NCBI GenBank assembly: GCA_017551505.1
Contig: JAFZLL010000051.1
Span: 28,817 to 92,816 of the forward strand
Direction: 5' to 3'
DNA from: Eubacteriaceae bacterium
GTDB lineage: Bacteria; Bacillota; Clostridia; Eubacteriales; Anaerofustaceae
Length of the DNA: 64,000 nucleotides
This document shows, one piece after another, positions 41,712 through 50,798 of this stretch. How positions within the stretch are numbered: position 1 is the first letter of the stretch; every line of letters starts with the position of its first letter. The notes under the pieces are model-generated. The model saw nothing but the letters and a program-made list of their open reading frames with translations, searched no databases and had not been told where the DNA came from. A program made the translations under genes and the position numbers.

Positions 41712-42655
41712 GGCTCGTTTTGGATATCAGAAGCATCTGTTTCTATCAGCTGTACGATTAATTCAGGATCGTTTGTAATGACGCCGTCCGCTTTTATCGC
41801 TACAGCTTTTTTATATGACTCGTCGTCGTCGACGCCGCTGACGTATATCGCCACATTGCGGGTTTGGAGCTTGGCTAGTACCCTCGGAGAATATTTTCCC
41901 AGCATGTTCGCGGGAATCTCAATGTATTGGAAATTAAGCCAGATATAAATATGATCGAGGCCAAGCCTCTCGAAATCCATGTATGAGTTGATCTCGTGGC
42001 GTATCGGAGGGGTCATGATATGCACATTTGTCTCTTCTCTTGCGGCCTTGACTACTTCGTTTGATCCTTTTATAGCCACTTTCAATGACATGTCACAAGA
42101 GCGTATCGCTTCACAAAGTGCTATAACGGCGCGAATTCCCGGATCGTTCTGCTGGATCACGTTGATTATATAGTTTACATACGGGTACGCCTTGAAGAGC
42201 GCATAGATATCTATGCACTGCACCAGCTGGGTGCGGTACTGGTATGTGGCACCTCCATCCGTGGTAAAGTTGTATGCGAAGTTGAGCTTGGAAAGCTCCT
42301 CGTAAGTCATTTCGGAAATCTTGCCTGTCTTATCCGTATACACGCTCAGGTCGTCATAATCCGCAACTATAAGCTTTCCGTCTGTTGACATTACCACCCC
42401 GATGGAGAAGGTCATGATCCCGTAAGACGATGCTGCGGTATTGAATGAGAGCATCGTGTTGGGCGGGTTGTATCTGCCGCTGCCCGAGGAGGCGACCACA
42501 TTCATTTTGCTGTTGTTCTTCTTGAGCGGGTTGATGGAAATCGCATCAGTTGGCGGGATTATTCTGATAAGGAGAATCACGAATAAAACTAGCGCGATTA
42601 TCCTTATGACATATCGGAATGGAAGGTTGTTCTTAATCTTTTCGTAAAAGCTCAT
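41708..42655 (-). CDS. Membrane-anchored GDPD-like protein lacking catalytic residues
   Basis: 315 residues with one N-terminal helix (~13-33, YVIRIIALVLFVILLI). The outside domain follows the glycerophosphodiester phosphodiesterase TIM-barrel pattern: PPNTMLSFNTAASSYG matches PENTLxAF, STDGKLIVADYDDLS matches the KDGxxVVxHD block, and TNDPELIVQL is the usual end. The active residues are changed: the His-Arg of the HRG motif is Ser-Ser (ASSGSG, ~55-60), the Glu and Asp of the ExD metal site are Ser84 and Gly86, and the HD His is Ala98. It therefore cannot use the known mechanism and may bind a ligand instead. The frame is intact over its full length, which argues against simple decay. Confidence 0.72.
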   Translation of the reverse strand: MSFYEKIKNNLPFRYVIRIIALVLFVILLIRIIPPTDAISINPLKKNNSKMNVVASSGSGRYNPPNTMLSFNTAASSYGIMTFSIGVVMSTDGKLIVADYDDLSVYTDKTGKISEMTYEELSKLNFAYNFTTDGGATYQYRTQLVQCIDIYALFKAYPYVNYIINVIQQNDPGIRAVIALCEAIRSCDMSLKVAIKGSNEVVKAAREETNVHIMTPPIRHEINSYMDFERLGLDHIYIWLNFQYIEIPANMLGKYSPRVLAKLQTRNVAIYVSGVDDDESYKKAVAIKADGVITNDPELIVQLIETDASDIQNEP

Positions 42656-42987
42656 GTCATTCTCCCGAAAAATTATAACCTCTATTTCCGAAAATCAAAA
42701 GACAAAAATATGGTTGCACAGATTAATTTTCCCTTATTTCCGATTGGCTTCTCGATCTCCACGAAGCATTGTCAGAAATAATCCCTTAAGTATGATTTGC
42801 GACTGGATACGTTTTCTGCCGGCCTGGCGGTCATGTAAATCTTCTTGAGGGAGTCGCCTGCCCTGCAGACAGCACGGAGGCGATTATTGCATTATATGCA
42901 GGAATAATAATTATTATTTATAAATTGCTTTTTGCTTTAGTTGAAGAAAAAACTGATTTATGCTAAGATTTGAATGGAGGCTGTATA
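42656..42987. other. Intergenic stretch between divergent genes
   Basis: About 330 bases. The left end holds the RBS (gggag) and a TATAAT-type -10 of the GDPD-like gene on the minus strand (42676-42681). The right end holds the pepP promoter at 42941-42969. Nothing else was recognised in the middle. Confidence 0.5.
42941..42969 (+). promoter_or_regulatory. Promoter of the aminopeptidase pair
   Basis: TTGAAG (42941-42946), a 17-nt spacer ending TGC, and TAAGAT (42964-42969). TGGAGG at 42975 is the RBS. Confidence 0.75.
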
Positions 42988-44223
42988 ATGGAAAATAATC
43001 AGTATAGGCTGAGACGTCAGGTACTAGCAGAGAAAATGGGGAAGAACGCGTTTACCGTTATATCGAGCGGTACATTCATGCCCGCTTCCGGTGATCAGAG
43101 CTATCCCTTTGAAGTGAACAGGAATTTCTACTACTTCACAGGCATCGACCGGCCCGATATGAAGCTGATTGTTGCGAATACGGAGGGCGGAGAATTATCT
43201 ACGCTGTTTATTCCGCGTAAGGATCCTTATAAGGAAAAATGGACCGGATACATCCCTGTCCCGGAGGAATTCGAAGCTATCAGCGGGATATCGGATATGA
43301 AATATATCGATGAATTTGATAGTTCTGTCCCATCATTCGTCACTTCAGGCTCTTATGATACCTGCTATCTTTATACTACCGCTGTCGGGCCGGGCAAGCC
43401 TTCTTCAGCAGACAATATCCTGGCGGAGCAGTTCAGGAAAAGCTTCTATTTCCTTGCTTTGAAGGATCTTTCACGACTGACTGATCCGATGAGGGCAATT
43501 AAGTCCCAAGAGGAGAAACGCGCGGTGATCGAATCCGGAAAGATTACCGCCGAGGCATTGGGATTGTTGCTGCGCGGATTGAAACCGGGCATGTATGAAT
43601 ACGAGGCACAGGCTCTGTTTGAATACGGTGTTGCGCGAAGGAACGCGTCCCTGGCGTTCAATACTATCTGCGCAGGGGGCAAGAACGCCACAGTTCTGCA
43701 TTATACAGCCAATAACTGCGAATTGAAGGATGGGGACATGCTGCTCATCGATTGCGGAGCTGCACTGGGAAAATACAACTCCGATGTCACGAGGACTTTC
43801 CCTGTAAACGGAAAGTTCACCAAAAGACAGAAACGCTTTTACGATATTGTTCTGGAAGGTAATATGCTGGTTGCCCAGAACGCCAAAGCCGGGGTGTCTA
43901 CTTACGAGCTGAATGAGGTCCTTAAGAAATACTTCGTAAAGGAATTGAAAGCAGTCAATCTCATCGAAGAGGATAACGAACTTGAGAAATACTATTATCA
44001 TAGTGTCTCACACTCTATAGGGCTTGATACCCACGATCCTCTTGGACGCCACACTCCCATGGCTCCGGGCACTATCATCAGTGATGAACCTGGTCTTTAC
44101 ATCCCCGAATTCGGAATCGGCATCAGGATCGAGGATGATCTTTTCATAACCGAGAACGGCTGCGAGGTCCTGACAGACGTTGTTAAAACTACTGATGAAA
44201 TCGAAGAGGTGATGAGAAAATGA
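42988..44223 (+). CDS. Xaa-Pro aminopeptidase (M24B)
   Basis: 411 residues. It removes N-terminal residues before proline. The N-terminal creatinase-type domain contains YPFEVNRNFYYFTGID. The pita-bread catalytic domain keeps all five metal ligands: Asp in LLIDCGAALGKYNSDVTRTF (two), His in HSVSHSIGLDTHDPLG, Glu in ISDEPGLYIPEFGIGI and Glu in RIEDDLF. The ATG at 42988 follows TGGAGG. The stop overlaps the M18 peptidase start (ATGA), so the two aminopeptidases are made together, probably for peptide use. Confidence 0.93.
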   Translation: MENNQYRLRRQVLAEKMGKNAFTVISSGTFMPASGDQSYPFEVNRNFYYFTGIDRPDMKLIVANTEGGELSTLFIPRKDPYKEKWTGYIPVPEEFEAISGISDMKYIDEFDSSVPSFVTSGSYDTCYLYTTAVGPGKPSSADNILAEQFRKSFYFLALKDLSRLTDPMRAIKSQEEKRAVIESGKITAEALGLLLRGLKPGMYEYEAQALFEYGVARRNASLAFNTICAGGKNATVLHYTANNCELKDGDMLLIDCGAALGKYNSDVTRTFPVNGKFTKRQKRFYDIVLEGNMLVAQNAKAGVSTYELNEVLKKYFVKELKAVNLIEEDNELEKYYYHSVSHSIGLDTHDPLGRHTPMAPGTIISDEPGLYIPEFGIGIRIEDDLFITENGCEVLTDVVKTTDEIEEVMRK

Positions 44224-45617
44224 CAACTAAACAACTGGAAGAAAAACTGACATATAAGAAGAAGAGCGCCTGGAAGGATGACCGGAAAGAAATAATGGAC
44301 TATGCCGAGGGCTACAAGGCGTTCCTCGGAGAGAATAAGACAGAACGCGAGTGTGTGGAGTGGGCGATAAGGACCGCTGAAAAGAACGGATTTAAAAATA
44401 TCGAGCAAGTCAAGACTGTAAAGCCCGGAGATAGAATTTACCGCCAACATCACAATAAATGCGTAGTTTTGTTCGTCGTCGGCAAGGATGATATATCCGA
44501 AGGGATGAATCTTTGCGCTTCTCATATAGATTCGCCGAGACTGGATCTGAAACAGGTACCTCTTTATGAAGATACCAATCAGGCGGTTCTGAAAACTCAT
44601 TATTACGGTGGAATAAAGAAGTACCAATGGACGACATTGCCTCTCGCCATGCATGGCGTTATTTTCGATAATGAAGGCAAAAAACATTCTTTCGCCCTCG
44701 GTGAGAACCCGGATGAACCCGTATTCTTCATTTCTGAACTGCTTATCCATCTGTCCGGGGATCAAATGGCCAAGCCTGCTTCAAAGGCAGTTGCCGCTGA
44801 GCAGCTCAATATCATTGTCGGGCATGTCCCTCTGGATGACGAAGAGGCTAAGGAGAGCGTCAAACTCAATACTCTTCGTATTTTGAACGAGCAATACGGC
44901 ATTACGGAAGAAGATTTTCTTTCCGCTGAGATCGAGTTCGTGCCGGTCGAAAAGCCGCGTGACGTTGGTTTTGATAGGGGCATGGTAGCAGCTTACGGAC
45001 ACGACGACAGGGTCTGCGCATATCCTGCTTTTACCGCACTGATGGAGATGAAGGATCCGAAACGTACGACGGTATGTGTCCTTGCAGATAAGGAGGAGAT
45101 TGGATCCGTCGGTTCAACAGGCCTCAACAGCAGGTTCTTTGAAAATGCCGTCAATGACCTGACCCACCTGATAGACAAACAGGATGGAGCATATCTGGCA
45201 AGGAAGGCAATGGAAAACTCATATGTCCTTTCTATGGACGTGAATGCATGTTTGGACGGCAATTATCCCGATGCGTTCGAAAAGAGAAATGCCGCTATCG
45301 CGGGATACGGCACGGTCCTTACAAAATACACGGGGCATGGCGGTAAAAGCGGCAGCAATGACGCGAACAGCGAATATATGCATAAACTGGTCAAGCTCTT
45401 CAACGAAAACGGGATCATTTTCCAGACCGGCGAGATCGGCAAAGTCGACCTGGGCGGAGGCGGTACAGTAGCTCTCTATCTGGCTTCATACGGGGCCAAT
45501 GTGGTTGACATGGGCGTTGGGGTCCTGTCGATGCACTCTCCGTATGAACTTATCAGCAAAGCCGATTTGTTCAGTACATATAAAGCAGCAAAGGTATTTT
45601 ATTCGATAGAGGATTAA
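44220..45617 (+). CDS. M18 family aminopeptidase
   Basis: 465 residues, a usual M18 length. A cocatalytic-zinc aminopeptidase (aspartyl aminopeptidase/ApeA type), forming large tetrahedral complexes. Metal and catalytic residues are in LCASHIDSPRLDLK (His, Asp), AYGHDDRVCA (Asp), ADKEEIGSVGSTG (Glu-Glu), LSMDVNACLDG (Asp) and LSMHSPYELISKAD (His). It is coupled to the upstream Xaa-Pro aminopeptidase and followed by a large hairpin terminator. Confidence 0.93.
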   Translation: MTTKQLEEKLTYKKKSAWKDDRKEIMDYAEGYKAFLGENKTERECVEWAIRTAEKNGFKNIEQVKTVKPGDRIYRQHHNKCVVLFVVGKDDISEGMNLCASHIDSPRLDLKQVPLYEDTNQAVLKTHYYGGIKKYQWTTLPLAMHGVIFDNEGKKHSFALGENPDEPVFFISELLIHLSGDQMAKPASKAVAAEQLNIIVGHVPLDDEEAKESVKLNTLRILNEQYGITEEDFLSAEIEFVPVEKPRDVGFDRGMVAAYGHDDRVCAYPAFTALMEMKDPKRTTVCVLADKEEIGSVGSTGLNSRFFENAVNDLTHLIDKQDGAYLARKAMENSYVLSMDVNACLDGNYPDAFEKRNAAIAGYGTVLTKYTGHGGKSGSNDANSEYMHKLVKLFNENGIIFQTGEIGKVDLGGGGTVALYLASYGANVVDMGVGVLSMHSPYELISKADLFSTYKAAKVFYSIED

Positions 45618-45626
45618 GTTTTCCTG

Positions 45627-45690
45627 ATCACGCTTTGAAGACACTTCGATTTTTAGCATACATTCCTCTCTTCAGAGCGTGATTTTTTAA
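45627..45690 (+). terminator. Long-stem terminator after the M18 peptidase
   Basis: atcacgctttgaag (45627-45640) pairs with cttcagagcgtgat (45670-45683), followed by a T run. The loop is about 29 nt. Confidence 0.75.
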
Positions 45691-45756
45691 TACAAAGATT
45701 CGCCTGAGCGTACCTGCGGCACTGTTGTACTGTATGGAAGGCGATGGTTTGGTTTG

Positions 45757-45765
45757 TGGTATAAT
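45757..45765 (+). promoter_or_regulatory. Extended -10 promoter of hpf
   Basis: TGGTATAAT, an extended -10 box with no clear -35, about 95 nt before the gene. Confidence 0.6.
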
Positions 45766-45860
45766 GCAAGTAATAGATGCCTTACCGCAAAAATGAATTA
45801 CTAATGCGTTGTTCAAAGTATTTACTTTACAGATAAAATAATATGTGTAAGGAGAAGGAA

Positions 45861-46382
45861 ATGGAAATCCAGATCAATACAAAGAATTATGTACTTAAAA
45901 GCTATCTGAAAGAAGAAATTGAGAAGAATCTTTCCAAACTCGACAGGTTCTTCAATCAGGACACTCCTGTTTTTGTCTCCATCACAGGTAGCAAGAACGG
46001 GAACCTGAAAATGGACATAACTGTAAATGTTCGGAATAATGTACTGAGAAGCGAAACTACCGGCAAGGAAATACGTACGATGAGCAATGAAGCAGTGGAC
46101 AAAATCGTTTCCCAGCTTAAAAAATACAAGGAAAAGCTGCGAAAGAGGGATAATTCATCCATCCGCTTCGAAAATATCGAGGATGTTTCCGCAGCTGTTC
46201 CTACATTCAATATCGTTCGCAATAAATCCTTCGCGCTGACGCCGATGACACCTGAAGAGGCCTGTTTCCAGCTGGAGCTTCTCAATCATATGTTTTATGT
46301 TTTTAAAAACAAAAACGATGAGACCATTTCAGTCGTGTATAAAAGAAACGACGGAGATTACGGTCTAATCGAGGTTAAATGA
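45861..46382 (+). CDS. hpf: Ribosome hibernation-promoting factor, long form
   Basis: 173 residues. It dimerises 70S ribosomes into inactive 100S particles in stationary phase. The N-terminal S30AE domain contains MEIQINTKNYVLKSYLKEEI and later LSKLDRFF. The C-terminal dimerisation domain ends with MTPEEACFQLELLNHMFYVF and VVYKRNDGDYGLIEVK, which marks the long form. The ATG at 45861 follows AAGGAGAAGG. A single gene with its own promoter. Confidence 0.94.
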   Translation: MEIQINTKNYVLKSYLKEEIEKNLSKLDRFFNQDTPVFVSITGSKNGNLKMDITVNVRNNVLRSETTGKEIRTMSNEAVDKIVSQLKKYKEKLRKRDNSSIRFENIEDVSAAVPTFNIVRNKSFALTPMTPEEACFQLELLNHMFYVFKNKNDETISVVYKRNDGDYGLIEVK

Positions 46383-46464
46383 AAAAATAATATATAAGAT
46401 ATAATATTGATGAGATAATTGTGTTACAATTTAGTGTAATTAACATTAATTCGGAAGGTTGAAA

Positions 46465-48933
46465 ATGTTTTTAGTATTATTGGCATTGCTGTCCGTGATA
46501 GTAGCTCTGATACGCAAAGGCAGTGTTGCGAATATCATAGGAAACGGCACAAAGGCCTGGTATTTGTTCATAGTTTCGATATTAGGCTTTGTGGCACTAA
46601 AAGTGGGCGATGCGATGGGCATTCAGGTCATCCAACAGTATTCAATGGTCATAACGCTGGCATCGTATTCCATACTGCTTCTAGGAGCAATCCTCAACCT
46701 TGTCAATCTTTGGATGTTCCCCGTACTTATCGGTGCGTTGATGAATTTCGTCGTGATCTTCATTAATGGAGGCAAGATGCCGGTCTCTCTGCAGGCCATG
46801 GAGATAGCCCATATAGCCAAGGAAGTCATTGAAGCATCTTCAAGCATGTCAGTGGCTACAACTGCTACTACACTGCCATACCTCTGCGGTATCATTCCAA
46901 TTCCGTTGCCTTGGATATTTGCGGAAGTCATCTCTCCGGGAACACTGATAATAGGTGTCGGATTGTTCGCTATCATCCAGAATATCCTCATGGGCGTGGT
47001 CTATGAATATGACTATGAAGACGACGATGATGAGTACTACGATGATTATGAGGAAGAGGAAGAGGTCGTAGAGGAGAAAAAGAAACCGTCCCGCAGGAAG
47101 AAGCCCGAACCGGAAGAAGCAACCGATGCTCTTACCGGAAAGGATTATACGGAAGAAACTCCCGGAGAACAGGAGGATATCAAAAATATCGTTGATGAAG
47201 GACTGTCCGATGAACTTGGCGACCTTCTGAAACCCGATGACCTGTTTGATTTAGATTCGCTTGGTGATACCATCCCGGGTAACGATGAAGAGATCCAGGC
47301 TCCTGAGACAGATGGAACGGAAGCAGCAATAGCGATGCCTGAGAACGATGATAACGTTCTGGACGTTTCCGACTTCGGATCCGATGAGATAGCTGAGCTT
47401 CCCGAGGATGATGAGTCGCTTGTCGAATTGGATGACTTCCCTGAAATTACAGATATACCCGAGGATACCAATATTGAGGATTTCCCGGAAATCGCCGAGA
47501 TCCCTGACGAAAACGGACCCGAACCGACGGAAGAGTCTGTCACAGGAGAGGATTCAGTGATCCCCGAGACAGAAGAAACTGAGTCCGGAGTACCTGATCA
47601 GGACAGCGAGGAATTCCTCACGGAACTGCCCGAGGCTTCTGGTGAAATCAGTGACGGTGTATCAGAGGAAGATTTTACCCTGGACGATGGGACACAACTT
47701 CGTCTCGACGATTTCGAAACGGAGGATATTGAGGATCTGATTCCGGATTCTGATAATGAACCGGGCGGCGAAGACAACGTTGAGCTCTCCGCGGAGGACG
47801 ATTATCAAGAAGACGCCCCTGCCGATGATGCCGGTATTCCCTCTCTGCCTGACTTTGAAGAGGCAGATGCCGTCGCCGAGCAGTTCGACGACGCTTTTGA
47901 GAACAGAGATTTCGACGAAGATATCATTTTCGATACGGGAAGCTTTGATGTAGGTACCAGTCTTCCCAGCGAGATCAAAGAGGAGATTCCCGAAGAACCC
48001 GAAGCAGTCAAGGAGACAGCACCGGTCGAAGAGCCCGAACCTGCTGTAGAACCTGAACCAGCCGTAGAACCTGAGACCGAATCGTCGGATTCTGCGGAAA
48101 CCGAAACGGCACATGTGGCTGAACCTGTACAGCAGGCTGAATCCGAACCGGTCACAGAACCTGAACCTGAAGTCAAACCGGAGATCCCCGTATTCAAGGT
48201 CCCGGATATCACGCCGAAACCTGAAGTTGAAAAGACCGAGGAAAACATAAGTGAGTATTTTGCCAGGCTTGCTCTTGAGGATTTCCCGGAAGAAGGAACC
48301 AGTCAACCCGCAGTGCATTCGGATTCAAAGGTCAGTACGTCAATAAGGCCTGCAGCTCCTGAACCTGTGAGAGTTACGGAACCGGTTAATCCCGCCGTTC
48401 AGGAAAGACCGGCCTTCGATCAGAGTGAATACAGGGTCATACATGATGAAAACAGCGAGAGCCAGGTCGTGGAAAAGACACTGGAAAAGATGGATTACAT
48501 CATGGATAAAGGACCGCTCAAGACTGCCTCCGGTACGGAATCGGTAACCCCGCACCAGCAGACCGCACCGGTTAGCCAGAGCCAGGTACAGCCAGCAGAA
48601 GCACCGGTAGATACTGACAGTCCTTATATCATCAAAGACGGAAAGATCATCGAGAACCCAAATTACAAGTTCAAGAAGACCTCACCAGTCAAACCGTTGG
48701 ATTTTGTGGAGAGATTCTCCCGCGGAAGATCTGAGGCGGGCGGATATCAGCCTTCGGAATCACTTAAGACCGAGACTGAACCGGAAACGCCCAGAAGGTC
48801 GCGTTACGATGAAATAACATTTGACAAGATTTATTCTTCGGACAGTTCTTCCGATGAAAAGGAACCAGTGGGCAACGTGGAAATGAAGATAGGGGACGTA
48901 CAGATCACCTTCTATAAGAAGGATGAGAAATAG
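46465..48933 (+). CDS. DUF5317 membrane protein with very long acidic tail
   Basis: About 822 residues. The first ~185 residues contain five membrane helices of the DUF5317 type (MFLVLLALLSVIVALIRKGS; NFVVIFINGGKMPVSLQAM, the family's NGGxMPVS block; IPLPWIFAEVISPGTLIIGV). The rest, about 630 residues, is a hydrophilic tail rich in Glu, Asp and Pro, with internal repeats such as EPEPAVEPEPAVEPE and DFPEIxxIP-type units. It ends in a short, more ordered block, NVEMKIGDVQITFYKKDEK. The function of DUF5317 is unknown. The tail is on the cytoplasmic side if the usual topology holds. GGAAGG stands before the ATG at 46465. Confidence 0.72.
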   Translation: MFLVLLALLSVIVALIRKGSVANIIGNGTKAWYLFIVSILGFVALKVGDAMGIQVIQQYSMVITLASYSILLLGAILNLVNLWMFPVLIGALMNFVVIFINGGKMPVSLQAMEIAHIAKEVIEASSSMSVATTATTLPYLCGIIPIPLPWIFAEVISPGTLIIGVGLFAIIQNILMGVVYEYDYEDDDDEYYDDYEEEEEVVEEKKKPSRRKKPEPEEATDALTGKDYTEETPGEQEDIKNIVDEGLSDELGDLLKPDDLFDLDSLGDTIPGNDEEIQAPETDGTEAAIAMPENDDNVLDVSDFGSDEIAELPEDDESLVELDDFPEITDIPEDTNIEDFPEIAEIPDENGPEPTEESVTGEDSVIPETEETESGVPDQDSEEFLTELPEASGEISDGVSEEDFTLDDGTQLRLDDFETEDIEDLIPDSDNEPGGEDNVELSAEDDYQEDAPADDAGIPSLPDFEEADAVAEQFDDAFENRDFDEDIIFDTGSFDVGTSLPSEIKEEIPEEPEAVKETAPVEEPEPAVEPEPAVEPETESSDSAETETAHVAEPVQQAESEPVTEPEPEVKPEIPVFKVPDITPKPEVEKTEENISEYFARLALEDFPEEGTSQPAVHSDSKVSTSIRPAAPEPVRVTEPVNPAVQERPAFDQSEYRVIHDENSESQVVEKTLEKMDYIMDKGPLKTASGTESVTPHQQTAPVSQSQVQPAEAPVDTDSPYIIKDGKIIENPNYKFKKTSPVKPLDFVERFSRGRSEAGGYQPSESLKTETEPETPRRSRYDEITFDKIYSSDSSSDEKEPVGNVEMKIGDVQITFYKKDEK

Positions 48934-48961
48934 TCTGGCTCATAATTGTCTATAATTTGTT

Positions 48962-48996
48962 ATAATGAGGGGCGTTTTCATAATGCCCCTCATTAT
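48962..48996 (+). terminator. Perfect hairpin after the DUF5317 gene, without T run
   Basis: ataatgagggg / cccctcattat (48962-48972, 48986-48996) with a C-G pair closing the loop, 12 bp in all. No T tract follows, so termination here is uncertain; it may stabilise the mRNA end. Confidence 0.5.
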
Positions 48997-49201
48997 GTCA
49001 CTCGTGACCGAAGGCTGAGATACCGTACCGTTTCATTATTCAATGCGGTATTTTACCGTCCATTATCGAATTGACGGAAAAGAACGATCTTTCATCCCGG
49101 CTGCCGGATTGAGACTGACACGAAAAAAAATATGTAATAGTGAGATTTTGCTTGCTTTTACGCCGTTTTATGTTAATATAAAATAGTTTGGAGGTGAGAA
49201 T

Positions 49202-49465
49202 ATGGCGAACATCAAATCCGCGAAGAAGAGAGTGATCACAAACGCTAAAAGACAGCTGAGAAATAAGATGATCATAAATAACCTCAGAACTACCGAAAAG
49301 AAGTTCAACGCCGCGGTTGAGTCCGGTGATGTCGAAAAGGCAGTGGCCGAGATGAAGAATGCTTCTAAGAAGTTCGATATGGCTGCGTCTAAGGGTATTA
49401 TCCATAAGAATGTCGCTAATCGCAAAAAGAGTCAGTTTGCGAAGAAAGTCAATCATATAGGTTAA
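49202..49465 (+). CDS. rpsT: 30S ribosomal protein bS20
   Basis: 87 residues, helical and basic. Start ANIKSAKKRVITNAKRQLRN, middle TTEKKFNAAVESGD, end IHKNVANRKKSQFAKKVN, all as in the S20 family. GGAGGTGAG stands before the ATG. It is monocistronic, followed by a strong terminator. Confidence 0.96.
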   Translation: MANIKSAKKRVITNAKRQLRNKMIINNLRTTEKKFNAAVESGDVEKAVAEMKNASKKFDMAASKGIIHKNVANRKKSQFAKKVNHIG

Positions 49466-49490
49466 TTTGTAAGAATACACATTTTCACCG

Positions 49491-49524
49491 AAAAACCTGC
49501 GGGTCTTTCCCGAAGGTTTTTTAT
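49491..49524 (+). terminator. Terminator after rpsT
   Basis: aaaaacctgcggg / cccgaaggttttt imperfect stem (49491-49503, 49509-49521) followed by T run. Confidence 0.85.
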
Positions 49525-49536
49525 TACTGTTAAAAC

Positions 49537-49944
49537 ATGGAAAGAAAATTAGATTCCTCAGCGATATTGAAGGGCGTCGGAATCGATCTGACGCTGATTT
49601 CCCGTTACAGCGAGATGGACGAAGAAAAACAGGCCAGATTTGCAAAATTCGTTCTTTCCCAGGACGAACTGGATACTTATAACTCAGCAAAGACCAGGGA
49701 ACAGAAAGATCAGCGTCTAGCCGTTTTTTTCTGCGCTAAAGAGGCGGTCTCTAAAGCTCTGGGCACTGGTTTTGCCGGAGTCTCGCCCAAAAGCATCATT
49801 ATACGCTCCGATGAAAAAGGCCGCCCATATGTATCTCTGAAGGATAACGCGCTGAAAGCTGCCGATGCACTGGGCATCACAGGCATCAAAATATCTGTCA
49901 GCCATGAGGGAGGCTATGTCACCGTAATGGCGGTGGCTGTCTGA
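49537..49944 (+). CDS. acpS: Holo-acyl carrier protein synthase
   Basis: 135 residues. It transfers the phosphopantetheine group of CoA to Ser of ACP. The Mg-binding Asp is in GVGIDLTLISRYSEM; the second motif FFCAKEAVSKALGTGF contains the WxxKEA-type Glu/Lys, and SVSHEGGYVTVMAV closes the protein. The region between the rpsT terminator and the ATG is short and has no obvious RBS. rsmG follows 4 nt later. Its substrate AcpP is at 36.9 kb. Confidence 0.93.
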   Translation: MERKLDSSAILKGVGIDLTLISRYSEMDEEKQARFAKFVLSQDELDTYNSAKTREQKDQRLAVFFCAKEAVSKALGTGFAGVSPKSIIIRSDEKGRPYVSLKDNALKAADALGITGIKISVSHEGGYVTVMAVAV

Positions 49945-49948
49945 ATGT

Positions 49949-50665
49949 ATGGACAAAGAATTGATTGAATCCCTCATTTCCGGTGCGGAGAAGCTTTGCC
50001 TTGAGATAAACACCGCGCAGGCCGAAAAGATGCTTGATTTTATGGAAGCGGTTATAAACAGGAACAGGGTGATGAATCTGACTTCGGTCATCGAACCAAA
50101 GCAGTTTGTAGAGACCCATATCATCGATTCGCTGACACCGCTGCCTTTTATACCTGAAAGCGCTTCCGTTATGGATGTCGGCACGGGTGCCGGTTTTCCG
50201 GGAATTATCCTTAAGATTGCCAGAGAAGATATCTCACTGACACTCCTTGATTCCACGGGTAAAAAGCTTGACTTTATCAGGGAGGCTTCATCCGCTCTTG
50301 CAATAGATGTTGCGGAATTTGTACACAGGCGTGCTGAAGAAGCATCGCATGAACCTGAATACCGCGAGAAATACGATATAACCATTGCCAGGGCAGTCGC
50401 TGTCCTCCCTGTCCTGTGCGAGTACTGCCTTCCATTTGTAAAATTGGGCGGCAGTTTTATTGCTATGAAAGGGAGAGATATCTCAGCTGAAAAAGCTTCT
50501 GCGGAAAAGACCATATCTGTTCTGGGAGCAGGGAAGCCCGGGATCGAAAGACTTATCCTTCCATATTCAGCTAGCGAAAGAAATCTTATAATATATCCTA
50601 AGGAACACCCGACACCGGGGAAATATCCGAGAGCAAATGCCGTATTAAGAAAGCTGGCAAGATAA
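49949..50665 (+). CDS. rsmG: 16S rRNA (guanine-527-N7) methyltransferase RsmG
   Basis: 238 residues. SAM-dependent methylation of G527 in 16S rRNA; loss gives low-level streptomycin resistance. Blocks are RNRVMNLTSVIEPKQFVETH, IIDSLTPLPFIPESASVMDV and the SAM loop DVGTGAGFPGIILKIA; ARAVAVLPVLCEYCLPFVK is the later conserved part. The acpS-rsmG pair is an unusual pairing; in many bacteria rsmG sits with mnmG. Confidence 0.94.
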   Translation: MDKELIESLISGAEKLCLEINTAQAEKMLDFMEAVINRNRVMNLTSVIEPKQFVETHIIDSLTPLPFIPESASVMDVGTGAGFPGIILKIAREDISLTLLDSTGKKLDFIREASSALAIDVAEFVHRRAEEASHEPEYREKYDITIARAVAVLPVLCEYCLPFVKLGGSFIAMKGRDISAEKASAEKTISVLGAGKPGIERLILPYSASERNLIIYPKEHPTPGKYPRANAVLRKLAR

Positions 50666-50730
50666 AGCCATACTTTCAAACTGCAATTATCGGAGCATGC
50701 CTGTGAAAACAGTAAAAAAGAACAAAAGCA

Positions 50731-50759
50731 TGGACATATTTGCGCTGTTTTGCTATAAT
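50731..50759 (+). promoter_or_regulatory. Promoter of the BMP/ABC importer operon
   Basis: TGGACA (50731-50736), a 17-nt spacer ending TGC, and TATAAT (50754-50759). Confidence 0.82.
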
Positions 50760-50798
50760 TACTTACGGCAAAATTAGATTTAGGAGGAAATTATTTTC

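Noticed and set aside
48001..48190. Tandem repeats in the Glu/Pro tail considered as a CRISPR or DNA satellite
   Set aside because: The repeats are in-frame protein repeats with variable codons and no spacers.
47662..48318. 218-residue frame opposite the acidic tail of the DUF5317 protein
   Set aside because: Phe/Arg/Gly-rich product is the antisense of Glu/Pro codon repeats; a typical artefact of low-complexity coding sequence.
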